A stretch of 40,014 bases of DNA from Bacteroidales bacterium (GTDB lineage Bacteria > Bacteroidota > Bacteroidia > Bacteroidales > UBA12077): positions 1 to 40,014 of the forward strand of contig JAIORB010000150.1 in assembly GCA_021108325.1 (NCBI GenBank), read 5' to 3'. The position numbers and the translations under genes were made by a program. Positions 15,061 through 22,701 of the stretch are shown here, in pieces (position 1 is the stretch's first letter; each line of letters starts with the position of its first letter). The notes below the pieces were generated by a model. That model was not told the origin of the DNA. It ran no database searches and saw only the letters and a program-made list of their open reading frames with translations.

Positions 15061-16320
15061 ATGTCTAATAATCAAGATAATATCAAAAGTGAACTTAATA
15101 CCATCGAAGAGGCTATTGAGGATATTAAAGCTGGGAAGGTAATCATAGTTGTTGATGATGAAGATCGTGAAAACGAAGGTGATTTTGTTGTTGCCGCAGA
15201 AACAATCACCCCCGAGATTGTAAATTTCATGGCTACTCACGGGAGAGGTTTAATTTGTACTCCACTACCGGAAGACAGATGCGAAGAACTGGAGCTTGAA
15301 TTAATGGTAGGAAATAATACCGCTTTACATGCAACACCTTTTACCGTGTCGGTTGATTTAAACGGTCATGGATGTACTACAGGTATTTCTGCTTCTGATC
15401 GTGCAAAAACAATAAAAGCTTTAGTTGATCCTAGCACCACACCTGAAGACCTTGGGCGTCCGGGACATATTTTCCCGTTAAAAGCCAAACAGCGTGGAGT
15501 AATTCGAAGAGCAGGACATACTGAAGCGGTTGTTGATCTCACAAAAATTGCGGGATTAAAGCCTGGAGGAGCACTAGTTGAAATAATGAACGAGGATGGT
15601 ACAATGGCACGTATGCCTCAATTGCTTAAAATTGCCAAGAAATTTAATCTTAAAATTATTTCTATTGAAGATTTAATTAAATACAGATTAAATGAAGATA
15701 GCCTTATTGAAAAAGGCGTTCGAGTTAAACTTCCAACTGAATATGGTAACTTTGATTTAATCCCATTTAAGCAAAAATCAAATGGACTTGAACATGTTGC
15801 TCTTATTAAAGGCGAATGGACTAAAGAAGAACCTGTTTGTGTACGAGTTCACTCTTCATGTGTTACCGGAGATATTTTTGGATCAATGCGCTGCGACTGT
15901 GGACAACAATTACACGAAGCAATGAGAAAAATTGATAAAGCTGGCAAAGGAGTTGTTCTTTATATGAATCAGGAAGGAAGAGGAATTGGTTTATTTAATA
16001 AAATTAGAGCTTACAAGTTACAGGAAGAAGGAATGGACACTGTTGAAGCTAATATTGAGCTTGGATTCGAAGATGATGAACGAGATTATGGTGTAGGTGC
16101 CAGTATTTTAAGAGAACTAGGACTGGGAAAAATAAAACTTATTACGAATAATCCTATCAAAAGAAAAGGCCTCGAAGCCTACGGACTGGAGATTGTTGAA
16201 AATATATCATTAGAAATAGAACCAAACGAGTACAACAAATTTTATTTGGAAACAAAGCAGAAAAAAATGGGGCATGCACTTGAGCTTGTGAATATAAAAC
16301 CTCATAGAAAAGATAAATAA
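15061..16320 (+). CDS. ribBA: Bifunctional 3,4-dihydroxy-2-butanone-4-phosphate synthase / GTP cyclohydrolase II
   Basis: 419 residues from ATG 15061. The enzyme makes both precursors of riboflavin in the cytoplasm: the RibB half converts ribulose 5-phosphate to dihydroxybutanone phosphate, and the RibA half opens GTP to the diaminopyrimidine. RibB (about 10-205) shows [23 protein letters not shown] and [21 protein letters not shown]. RibA (about 215-405) has the zinc cysteines in [19 protein letters not shown], then [21 protein letters not shown] and [13 protein letters not shown]. Both active sites look complete and the length is normal. No FMN riboswitch is visible in the short leader. Its last 19 bp overlap the 3' end of the convergent DUF4405 gene. 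Confidence 0.96.
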   Translation: MSNNQDNIKSELNTIEEAIEDIKAGKVIIVVDDEDRENEGDFVVAAETITPEIVNFMATHGRGLICTPLPEDRCEELELELMVGNNTALHATPFTVSVDLNGHGCTTGISASDRAKTIKALVDPSTTPEDLGRPGHIFPLKAKQRGVIRRAGHTEAVVDLTKIAGLKPGGALVEIMNEDGTMARMPQLLKIAKKFNLKIISIEDLIKYRLNEDSLIEKGVRVKLPTEYGNFDLIPFKQKSNGLEHVALIKGEWTKEEPVCVRVHSSCVTGDIFGSMRCDCGQQLHEAMRKIDKAGKGVVLYMNQEGRGIGLFNKIRAYKLQEEGMDTVEANIELGFEDDERDYGVGASILRELGLGKIKLITNNPIKRKGLEAYGLEIVENISLEIEPNEYNKFYLETKQKKMGHALELVNIKPHRKDK

Positions 16321-16907
16321 AACTCTTCAGGCGTAATATCATTCAGATTACAAAAATCTATTACTGTGCTGTTTTCATCAACTTTATCAAAATTAAATTT
16401 TTCAAGATTGCTTACTAAATCTGAGTAAGAGATACTAAATACTTCTTTGGCAAAATTTTTTAATGACAATTTTTCCGCATCAGGAATATTCGGTATTTCA
16501 ATATCTTCAGCATAACTATCTGAAATTTTATTTCCAAACTGAATAACATTCTTGAAAGGGCTCCAATTAAAAAGTGTTCCTATAAAAATCAAGACCGTAA
16601 TTACAACTGCCACAATTATTTCTTTCAGATTTATCATTTTAAATTTTTCAACAACAAAATATGAGATTAAATAACTCCAATTAATTTTAAAAACATGAAA
16701 AATTGAAAACAATATAAAAAGATATGAAAAAATAGTATGTTGATACTCCCACTGTTTTTTAGAAAGATTTAAGATATCCCAGCCAATCCATCTCGACAAA
16801 CTTCCTTCTGGAGCTATATATAACACAATCCCTGAAATTAGCATTACAATAAATGACAACAGCAACCCAATACTAATAAAACTTTGCCAATTAAATTTAT
16901 TATTCAT
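16302..16907 (-). CDS. DUF4405 membrane protein (cytochrome b-like, flavinylation-associated type)
   Basis: 201 residues from ATG 16905-16907. Helices lie at about 10-32, 56-72 and 95-115. The [22 protein letters not shown] stretch holds two His on one helix face in the spacing expected of a haem-ligating DUF4405 domain, and an HxxxNW-like end. A short extracytoplasmic tail (FNWSPF onward) ends in [20 protein letters not shown]4405 proteins are reported next to extracytosolic flavin-transfer (ApbE/FMN-binding) systems, where they are proposed to pass electrons through the membrane; that role is family knowledge, not visible here. No ApbE or FMN-binding gene is in the window. It converges on ribBA with a 19-bp overlap and is divergent from fmt (84 bp). 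Confidence 0.7.
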   Translation of the reverse strand: MNNKFNWQSFISIGLLLSFIVMLISGIVLYIAPEGSLSRWIGWDILNLSKKQWEYQHTIFSYLFILFSIFHVFKINWSYLISYFVVEKFKMINLKEIIVAVVITVLIFIGTLFNWSPFKNVIQFGNKISDSYAEDIEIPNIPDAEKLSLKNFAKEVFSISYSDLVSNLEKFNFDKVDENSTVIDFCNLNDITPEEFYLSFL

Positions 16908-16965
16908 CTTGGTATTTTTTAACTATGACTTTAGAAAAAATTTAAAGTTTAAAAGATATATTTAA

Positions 16966-16973
16966 TACTTTTG
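16966..16973 (+). promoter_or_regulatory. -7 box of fmt
   Basis: TACTTTTG, a perfect TAnnTTTG, 18 bp before ATG 16992, in the divergent gap with the DUF4405 gene. Confidence 0.6.
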
Positions 16974-16991
16974 CTCAAAAGTAAATAAAAC

Positions 16992-17981
16992 ATGTTTAAT
17001 ATGGATAAGAGCAACATAAGAATAGTTTATATGGGGACTCCCGATTTTGCTGTTGAGCCACTAAAAAGACTAGTCGAAAATAAGTATAATATAGTTGGAG
17101 TTGTTACTAACCCTGATAAACCTGCCGGTCGTGGACAAAAAATCCAAGAATCGTCAGTTAAAAAATATGCTCTGAGTCAAAATTTAAATATCCTGCAACC
17201 CGAAAAATTTCGCAACGAAGCATTCCTGAAAAGACTTAATGAGCTAAAAGCAGATTTGCAAATTGTAGTAGCATTTAAAATGCTTCCCGAAATGGTTTGG
17301 GCCATGCCAAATATTGGAACTTTCAATCTTCATGCATCATTATTACCTCAATACAGAGGAGCTGCCCCAATTAACTGGGCCATAATTAATGGAGATAAAA
17401 AAACCGGAATCACAACTTTTTTTCTTAAACAAGAAATCGATACTGGTAATATTATTTTTCAAGAAGAAGTTCCAATTTCTAACGATGATAATGCCGGCAG
17501 TGTTCATGATAAATTAATGTATAAAGGTGCTGATCTTGTTATAAAAACTGTTAATGCCATTGTTGAAAATAATTATTCTCAATTAAAACAAGACGATTTA
17601 ATTGAACCCGAAACAGAAACTAAACATGCTCCGAAAATTTTTAAAAATGATTGTAAAATAAACTGGGAAAAAAATATTGATTCTATTCATAACCTGATTC
17701 GTGGGCTAAGCCCCTATCCTGCTTCCTGGTCCGAAATAATTAATAAAAAAAATGAGTCGATTCAACTAAAAATCTTTAAATCAGAAAAGGAAATGAGTGA
17801 CCATAATCATTCAGCAGGGGAAATCATTTCCGATGAAAAAACCTTTTTTAAAGTAGCTGTAAAAGATGGTTTTATTAGTATTACCGAATTACAGCAAGCT
17901 GGCAAAAAAAGACTAAATATAAAAGATTTTCTCAGAGGATTTCCGGGTATTAATAATTACAAATTTTCAACAAAAATTTGA
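16992..17981 (+). CDS. fmt: Methionyl-tRNA formyltransferase
   Basis: 329 residues from ATG 16992 (a second ATG three codons in is possible). The enzyme formylates the amino group of Met on initiator tRNA using 10-formyl-tetrahydrofolate. The formyltransferase domain shows RIVYMGTPDFAVEPLKRL at the start, GVVTNPDKPAGRGQK, and the catalytic segment FNLHASLLPQYRGAAPINWA with its Asn-His pair. ITTFFLKQEIDTGNIIFQEE carries the catalytic Asp. The C-terminal OB-like tRNA-binding domain starts near LIRGLSPYPASW and ends DFLRGFPGI. Length and motifs are standard. It faces the LysM glucosaminidase gene tail to tail with a 4-bp gap. Confidence 0.96.
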   Translation: MFNMDKSNIRIVYMGTPDFAVEPLKRLVENKYNIVGVVTNPDKPAGRGQKIQESSVKKYALSQNLNILQPEKFRNEAFLKRLNELKADLQIVVAFKMLPEMVWAMPNIGTFNLHASLLPQYRGAAPINWAIINGDKKTGITTFFLKQEIDTGNIIFQEEVPISNDDNAGSVHDKLMYKGADLVIKTVNAIVENNYSQLKQDDLIEPETETKHAPKIFKNDCKINWEKNIDSIHNLIRGLSPYPASWSEIINKKNESIQLKIFKSEKEMSDHNHSAGEIISDEKTFFKVAVKDGFISITELQQAGKKRLNIKDFLRGFPGINNYKFSTKI

Positions 17982-17985
17982 TCTA

Positions 17986-19020
17986 TCATTCATCAAAATC
18001 CTCTATAATTGGAGTTTCCTCAACTACATCGGAGTGTGTTTTATAATCTCGCAACCAAAGTTTTTGCCCAATTACAGGTTCGGTTTCTTCGTCCATTAAA
18101 TTCTTTTCATAAAGTTTTTCAATCTTTATGCCATACATTTGAGCTATTGCATGCATGGTTTCTCCCTCCTTTACTTCATGAAAATCAAATCCATGTTCAG
18201 CCTTACTTCTTTTTGGTTGAATGTATAATATTTGGCCTTCTTTTAGCTTACTATCTTCTTCTATTTCATTATATTTATATAACTCCCAGGGAAGCATTTC
18301 TAATTCTTCAGTAATACTTTTAAATGTATCTCCCTTTTTAACAATTAAATAATCAATCCTGTTTTTATTATAAATACGATGTTTTTCGGTATAAATAGTA
18401 AAATTATCCACATCAGCTAAAACAACTTCTTGTGAATCTGCAACAAATTCATCAGGCATATTATTTGACAAACTACCTCCCTGGTCAAATACATAGAGCT
18501 GATTATCTTCGATAATTTTTATTAACAAAGTTGCATAAGTTCTGCTCGTTGCATAGCCTGCTTTCTGTAAGCCTTTTGCCCAGGATTTATAGTCCGTTGG
18601 ATTAAGTTCAAATAAAAATGCATATCTTGAACCTTTTACGATAAAATCCGAATGATCTTTATATGAATCATATACAGAATTATATTTTCTAAAACATTCA
18701 TTCCTTTTGTCATCATCATGATAAATCTTACCACCTTTCCACCCATTATGACATTTTATTCCAAAATGATTGTTTGCTTTTCTGGCTAATGTACTATTAC
18801 CATTATTAGATTCAAGCATTGCCTGAGCCAAAGTAATACTTGCAGGTATTTTATCCCTGTACATTTCCTTAATCGCTAAGTCTTTAAAGGTGTTTATATA
18901 TTCTTTTCGATCTAACGACACATGATTATTATTCGTTTTTCGAGATGATTTAGGCACCTGCTGTACTTTACAGGAAACTATAAATAGCGGCATTATAAGG
19001 AATAATAGTTTTTTTGTCAT
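17986..19020 (-). CDS. Lipoprotein glucosaminidase with two LysM domains
   Basis: 344 residues from ATG 19018-19020. A TTG eight codons earlier is also in frame, but it overlaps the promoter box and the ATG puts a lipoprotein signal first (MTKKLLFLIMPLFIVSC, lipid Cys17). The N-terminal domain (about 35-190) is a mannosyl-glycoprotein endo-beta-N-acetylglucosaminidase-type (GH73/FlgJ-like) domain. It contains SITLAQAMLESNNGNSTLA with the catalytic Glu, NNHFGIKCHNGWKGG, FRKYNSVYDSYKDHSDF and KGLQKAGYATSRTYATLL. Two LysM peptidoglycan-binding modules follow (YLIVKKGDTFKSI to ILYIQPKR, and FHEVKEGETMHAI to LWLRDYK). It should cut or remodel peptidoglycan at the inner face of the outer membrane, for example in cell separation. 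Confidence 0.9.
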   Translation of the reverse strand: MTKKLLFLIMPLFIVSCKVQQVPKSSRKTNNNHVSLDRKEYINTFKDLAIKEMYRDKIPASITLAQAMLESNNGNSTLARKANNHFGIKCHNGWKGGKIYHDDDKRNECFRKYNSVYDSYKDHSDFIVKGSRYAFLFELNPTDYKSWAKGLQKAGYATSRTYATLLIKIIEDNQLYVFDQGGSLSNNMPDEFVADSQEVVLADVDNFTIYTEKHRIYNKNRIDYLIVKKGDTFKSITEELEMLPWELYKYNEIEEDSKLKEGQILYIQPKRSKAEHGFDFHEVKEGETMHAIAQMYGIKIEKLYEKNLMDEETEPVIGQKLWLRDYKTHSDVVEETPIIEDFDE

Positions 19021-19041
19021 TTTTTTTTTGTTATTTTTGAA

Positions 19042-19049
19042 CAAATGTA
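19042..19049 (-). promoter_or_regulatory. -7 box of the LysM glucosaminidase gene
   Basis: TACATTTG on the minus strand fits TAnnTTTG, 21 bp before the ATG. It overlaps the alternative TTG start. Confidence 0.6.
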
Positions 19050-19103
19050 AAAAAAATATTCATTTTAATATTTGATATTTTTTCACTTAAGAAATTTCTT
19101 CTT

Positions 19104-19586
19104 ATGAATAAACGTGAAATTAAATCTTTTTTAATTGATTACAATTCTCCTGCCGAACTTGATGAAAAATATCAGGAATTAATACAAAAAGCAAAAGAAG
19201 CAGCACAAAAGGCTTATGCTCCTTATTCAAAATTTAAAGTTGGTGCAGCAGTTTTACTCGAAAATAATGAAATTATTCAGGGTAATAACCAGGAAAATGC
19301 GGCTTATCCGTCTGGGTTGTGTGCAGAACGTGTAGCTATTTTTTATGCAAACTCGAAATACCCTAATGTTCCTATTAAGGCCATTGCTGTAACAGCCAAT
19401 ACAGATGATGGATTTATAAAAGAACCTATACCTCCCTGTGGTTCGTGTTTACAAGTTATGTTAGAAAGTGAAGTTAGATATGAGAATTCTATTCAGGTTA
19501 TTCTCTATGGAGAAAATAAAATAACAAAAGCAGATAGTATAAAACAATTTTTACCTGTAAATTTCAATAAGGATATGTTAAAATAG
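19104..19586 (+). CDS. cdd: Cytidine deaminase
   Basis: 160 residues from ATG 19104. It hydrolyses cytidine and deoxycytidine to uridine and deoxyuridine in pyrimidine salvage. Zinc-site motifs are complete: Cys73 and the proton-shuttle Glu75 in CAERVAIF, and Cys112 and Cys115 in PPCGSCLQVM. YAPYSKFKVGAAVLL and NQENAAYPSGL provide the substrate pocket. Length fits the small homotetrameric class with an N-terminal helical extension of about 25 residues. It is divergent from the LysM lipoprotein gene (83 bp) and convergent with the cyclase gene (5 bp gap), so it is a single-gene unit. Confidence 0.95.
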   Translation: MNKREIKSFLIDYNSPAELDEKYQELIQKAKEAAQKAYAPYSKFKVGAAVLLENNEIIQGNNQENAAYPSGLCAERVAIFYANSKYPNVPIKAIAVTANTDDGFIKEPIPPCGSCLQVMLESEVRYENSIQVILYGENKITKADSIKQFLPVNFNKDMLK

Positions 19587-19591
19587 AAGCT

Positions 19592-21193
19592 TTAATATTT
19601 AGCTAATATCTTACGGAATTTTACATTAGGAATTATGCCTTCCTTATCCTCTGAATATTCCGGTTTTAATCTGTTTACGAAGTACATATCCAACTCAACA
19701 TTGTTTTTCACCTCTATTTTACCTCTGTATGTACAGTCAAAGTAATCTTTTATGTATTCATAAGTATCACCCGAAATATTAACCTTGCCCACTTCACCTG
19801 ATTGTTCCATTCTACTTGCTTTGTTTACTGCATCACCCCAAATGTCATAAGCAAATTTCTTTTTCCCAATTACTCCTGCAATTACTTTACCAGTATGAAT
19901 TCCCAAACGTAACTCCCATGCCTTTTCGTTATTTTTTTTCTTTTCCAGCGCGTAATCTTTCATAAACTTTTGAATTTCCAAACCCGCCAGGGTAACATTA
20001 ATTGGATTACTTCTATTTCTTAATGGCAAACCACCTGCACACATAAAGGCATCTCCAATCGTCTTTATTTTTTCAATATAATGCTCCTCAATAATTTCAT
20101 CAAATTTTTGGATATAAATATTGAGCTCCTCAACTAATTCCTGACTATCCATTACTCCCGTTACTTTGGAAAAATCTTTAAAATCGGTGAAAAGAATTGT
20201 GACTAATTTATATTTTTTTGATTTTGCAAATCCCTTTTTCTTTAATTGTTCTGCAATTTCGAAAGGTAGAATATTTAATAAAAGTTCATCTGATTTTTTC
20301 TTCTGTGTTTCTATAAATTCTTTTTGCTTCTCAATTTCTACATGTTGTTTTTCTAAAAGCAAATTTGAACTCTCTAAATTTTTGGTCAGAGATATTAAAC
20401 TTTCGTTTCTAGCTTCCAATCGTTCCTCTGCCTCTTTTAAAGCAGTAACATTAGATTCAATCACAATATATTTAATAATTATATTTTGCTCATTATAAAC
20501 CGGAGTCAATGTAGTTTGAATCCAAATTTGGTTCCCATCTCCTGTTTCCCATTTTTTCTCATAAACAAAACTTTCAACACCTTCCTTACAACGTTTTATT
20601 GCATTTGATAATTCTTGGTTATTTTCAGGATTAAATATTGAAGATTCAAATTTTTCTTTAAATTCTTCAAGTGAGTATCCATACATCCGTTCAAAACCCT
20701 CATTAGCCCATTCAATTCTATTATCATTGCTCAATATCACCACCCCGGTAGCTGTCTTTTGTGCAACAATAGACAGTTCACGAAGCCACTCATACTCAAT
20801 ATATATTTCATGTTGAAATTCCCTGCGACTTTCGGCTGCCTCTATTCGCATTAATAATTCGTCTTTACTATATGGTTTTCGAATAAAATCTACAATTCCA
20901 TATTCAAAAACTCTATCAAAGTTTGTTCTTGGTGAGTAATCAGTAATTAACAATACGGGAATACCATGCGTAGATTTGTCTTGTTTTAAAGACATTATAC
21001 TCTCTATACCATTTATGGTCAGCGATTCTGCGCCAAGTAAAATTATATTGGGTTTGTTTTTTACAGCAGATCTATAAATCTCGTTTCGTGCCGTCTGAAC
21101 TATTTCAAATCTATCTGTATCTTCTTTAAGCATATCCTGCAAATAGGCAAAACAACTGCCTTTATCATCTGCAATTAATATCTTATACATCAT
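19592..21193 (-). CDS. REC (Asp-less)-PAS-class III adenylate cyclase
   Basis: 533 residues from ATG 21191-21193 (a second ATG follows directly). The receiver domain (about 1-120) keeps the acidic pair Asp9/Asp10, Thr84 and Lys106, but the phosphoacceptor position holds Gly54 (NIILLGAESL), so it cannot be phosphorylated normally. A PAS domain follows (about 145-265: ATGVVILSNDNRIEWANEGF, MYGYSLEEF), then a coiled coil to about 310. The C-terminal class III cyclase domain (about 330-515) has both metal Asp residues in ILFTDFKDF, the Lys of KIKTIGDAFM and the Asp of FAYDIWGDAVNKASRME. This Lys/Asp pair specifies ATP in the family, so the product is predicted to be cAMP. No membrane segment. It is divergent from the Sia-like operon, whose first gene also starts with a receiver domain. 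Confidence 0.88.
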   Translation of the reverse strand: MMYKILIADDKGSCFAYLQDMLKEDTDRFEIVQTARNEIYRSAVKNKPNIILLGAESLTINGIESIMSLKQDKSTHGIPVLLITDYSPRTNFDRVFEYGIVDFIRKPYSKDELLMRIEAAESRREFQHEIYIEYEWLRELSIVAQKTATGVVILSNDNRIEWANEGFERMYGYSLEEFKEKFESSIFNPENNQELSNAIKRCKEGVESFVYEKKWETGDGNQIWIQTTLTPVYNEQNIIIKYIVIESNVTALKEAEERLEARNESLISLTKNLESSNLLLEKQHVEIEKQKEFIETQKKKSDELLLNILPFEIAEQLKKKGFAKSKKYKLVTILFTDFKDFSKVTGVMDSQELVEELNIYIQKFDEIIEEHYIEKIKTIGDAFMCAGGLPLRNRSNPINVTLAGLEIQKFMKDYALEKKKNNEKAWELRLGIHTGKVIAGVIGKKKFAYDIWGDAVNKASRMEQSGEVGKVNISGDTYEYIKDYFDCTYRGKIEVKNNVELDMYFVNRLKPEYSEDKEGIIPNVKFRKILAKY

Positions 21194-21208
21194 AGGATCT
21201 GAAATAGA

Positions 21209-21254
21209 AGTTTAAACTATCTAATTTGTCAGTTTAAAAGTATAACTTTTAAAC
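21209..21254. promoter_or_regulatory. Inverted-repeat operator candidate between cyclase and Sia-like operon
   Basis: A perfect 10-bp inverted repeat, GTTTAAAAGT (21232-21241) and ACTTTTAAAC (21245-21254), has a 3-bp centre. A self-palindromic AGTTTAAACT lies 22 bp to the left (21209-21218), so AGTTTAAA occurs twice on one helix face. It lies 16-61 bp before the cyclase ATG in the 243-bp divergent gap. No TAnnTTTG box is clear in the gap. A binding role is inference. Confidence 0.45.
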
Positions 21255-21436
21255 CAAAAAATGATTTATTTAACTTTTTTTTTAACTATCACTTATGTGC
21301 CATTCGCACTAGTTTTTAATCATTTCATCAAAAACGGCTTAAAACGAAAAACTCAAAAGTTAAAATAACGTATTAATTTATTGGTAAAATTAATTTACAA
21401 CTATTATTTTAATACTCTAAAAATCGAGCATTTAAT

Positions 21437-22675
21437 ATGAATCAAAAATTACTCTTGATTGATAACAATACAGCTGATATTGAAAAAATCAATTCCATAT
21501 TAAGTGCCGAATTCCCAAATATCAACATTTACTCAACCAGCATTCAAAATGATATTTTAAAGGAAACTGAAATTTTATCTCCTGATATAATTATTTTTGA
21601 TATAGACTATCCGGAGAATAATATAGATCAAAATTTAAAATTTTTATTAGATATTTTAAGAATAAAACAACTTCCGATTATTGTTTTATCATCAAGTACC
21701 GATTATAATAAGATATTTAAAGCCGGTGCAATTAATTTGATTCAAAAACCTTATTCCGAAATTACATTAATTTCAAATTTAAAAACAGCTACAAATCTTA
21801 TTGGTATTTTAGAATCAGTACGGATAAAGGAAACTGAAATTGAAGAGAAGAATCAGAAAATTCGTTTGCAGATTGAAAATGAACTTAAACAACGTGAAAT
21901 TATTATTAGTAAGAATAAGGAAATTATGGCAGACATTCGTTACGCCAGCAGAATTCAACAAGCTATTTTACCCAGTATAGAGTTTATTAATCAAAATATG
22001 GATGAATATTTTATTCTACACCAACCAAAAAGTCATGTTGGTGGCGATTTTTACTGGGCGTCATGTATTGGAAATAAAAAAGTAATTGCTGTTGGCGATT
22101 GTACCGGACACGGTTTGTCTGGTGCTCTAATGCATATGTTAGGTTCGGTATATTTGAATGAAATTATTTCGAGCGGAAATTTTGAAACAGCAAGCGATAT
22201 TTTGGAACAACTTCGAGAACATATTATGAAATCCTTAAATCAAACAGGAGAAGAAGGTGAAACTCAAGATGGACTTGATATTGCACTTTGCATTATTGAT
22301 TGTGAAGATAAAAAACTGCAATTTGCAGGCGCTAATAATCCCCTTTATGTTATAAGAAACAAAGAACTTACAGAAATTAAAGGTGACAGAATGCCTGTTG
22401 GTATTCATATAAATTTTGACAAACCTTTTACAAATCATATAGTTGATTTAGAAAGCAATGATCAAATTTATTTATTTTCGGATGGATATGCTGATCAATT
22501 TGGAGGACCACGAGGAAAGAAATTTCGTTACAAGCAATTTAAAGAATTACTGGTAAATAATAGCCATGAACCTATGAATATCCAAAAAGAGATATTAAAT
22601 AATATACATGATGAATGGCGTGGATCATTAGAGCAAATTGATGATATCCTTGTTTTTGGAATAAAAATAAAATAA
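21437..22675 (+). CDS. Response regulator with PP2C/SpoIIE-type serine phosphatase output
   Basis: 412 residues from ATG 21437. The receiver domain (about 1-125) has Asp9, the phosphoacceptor Asp55 (DIIIFDIDYPE) and Lys104 (IQKPYS), so unlike the neighbouring cyclase it looks phosphorylatable. A coiled coil (about 128-165) leads to the SpoIIE/PP2C domain (about 170-410): ADIRYASRIQQAILPS, HVGGDFYWAS, AVGDCTGHGLSGALMHM, DGLDIALCIID, GDRMPVGI, LFSDGYADQFGG and IDDILVFGI hold the metal-binding Asp residues. Such proteins dephosphorylate a small phosphoprotein under control of a histidine kinase. Here the likely substrate is the SiaC-like protein at the end of the operon (inference). A 26-bp gap to the next gene indicates co-transcription. 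Confidence 0.9.
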   Translation: MNQKLLLIDNNTADIEKINSILSAEFPNINIYSTSIQNDILKETEILSPDIIIFDIDYPENNIDQNLKFLLDILRIKQLPIIVLSSSTDYNKIFKAGAINLIQKPYSEITLISNLKTATNLIGILESVRIKETEIEEKNQKIRLQIENELKQREIIISKNKEIMADIRYASRIQQAILPSIEFINQNMDEYFILHQPKSHVGGDFYWASCIGNKKVIAVGDCTGHGLSGALMHMLGSVYLNEIISSGNFETASDILEQLREHIMKSLNQTGEEGETQDGLDIALCIIDCEDKKLQFAGANNPLYVIRNKELTEIKGDRMPVGIHINFDKPFTNHIVDLESNDQIYLFSDGYADQFGGPRGKKFRYKQFKELLVNNSHEPMNIQKEILNNIHDEWRGSLEQIDDILVFGIKIK

Positions 22676-22701
22676 CTTTAACCTTTGTAATTTTTTTTAT
22701 T

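Noticed and set aside
19592..21193. Guanylate cyclase or GGDEF enzyme
   Set aside because: The specificity residues are the Lys/Asp pair of ATP-using class III cyclases, and no GGDEF motif exists.
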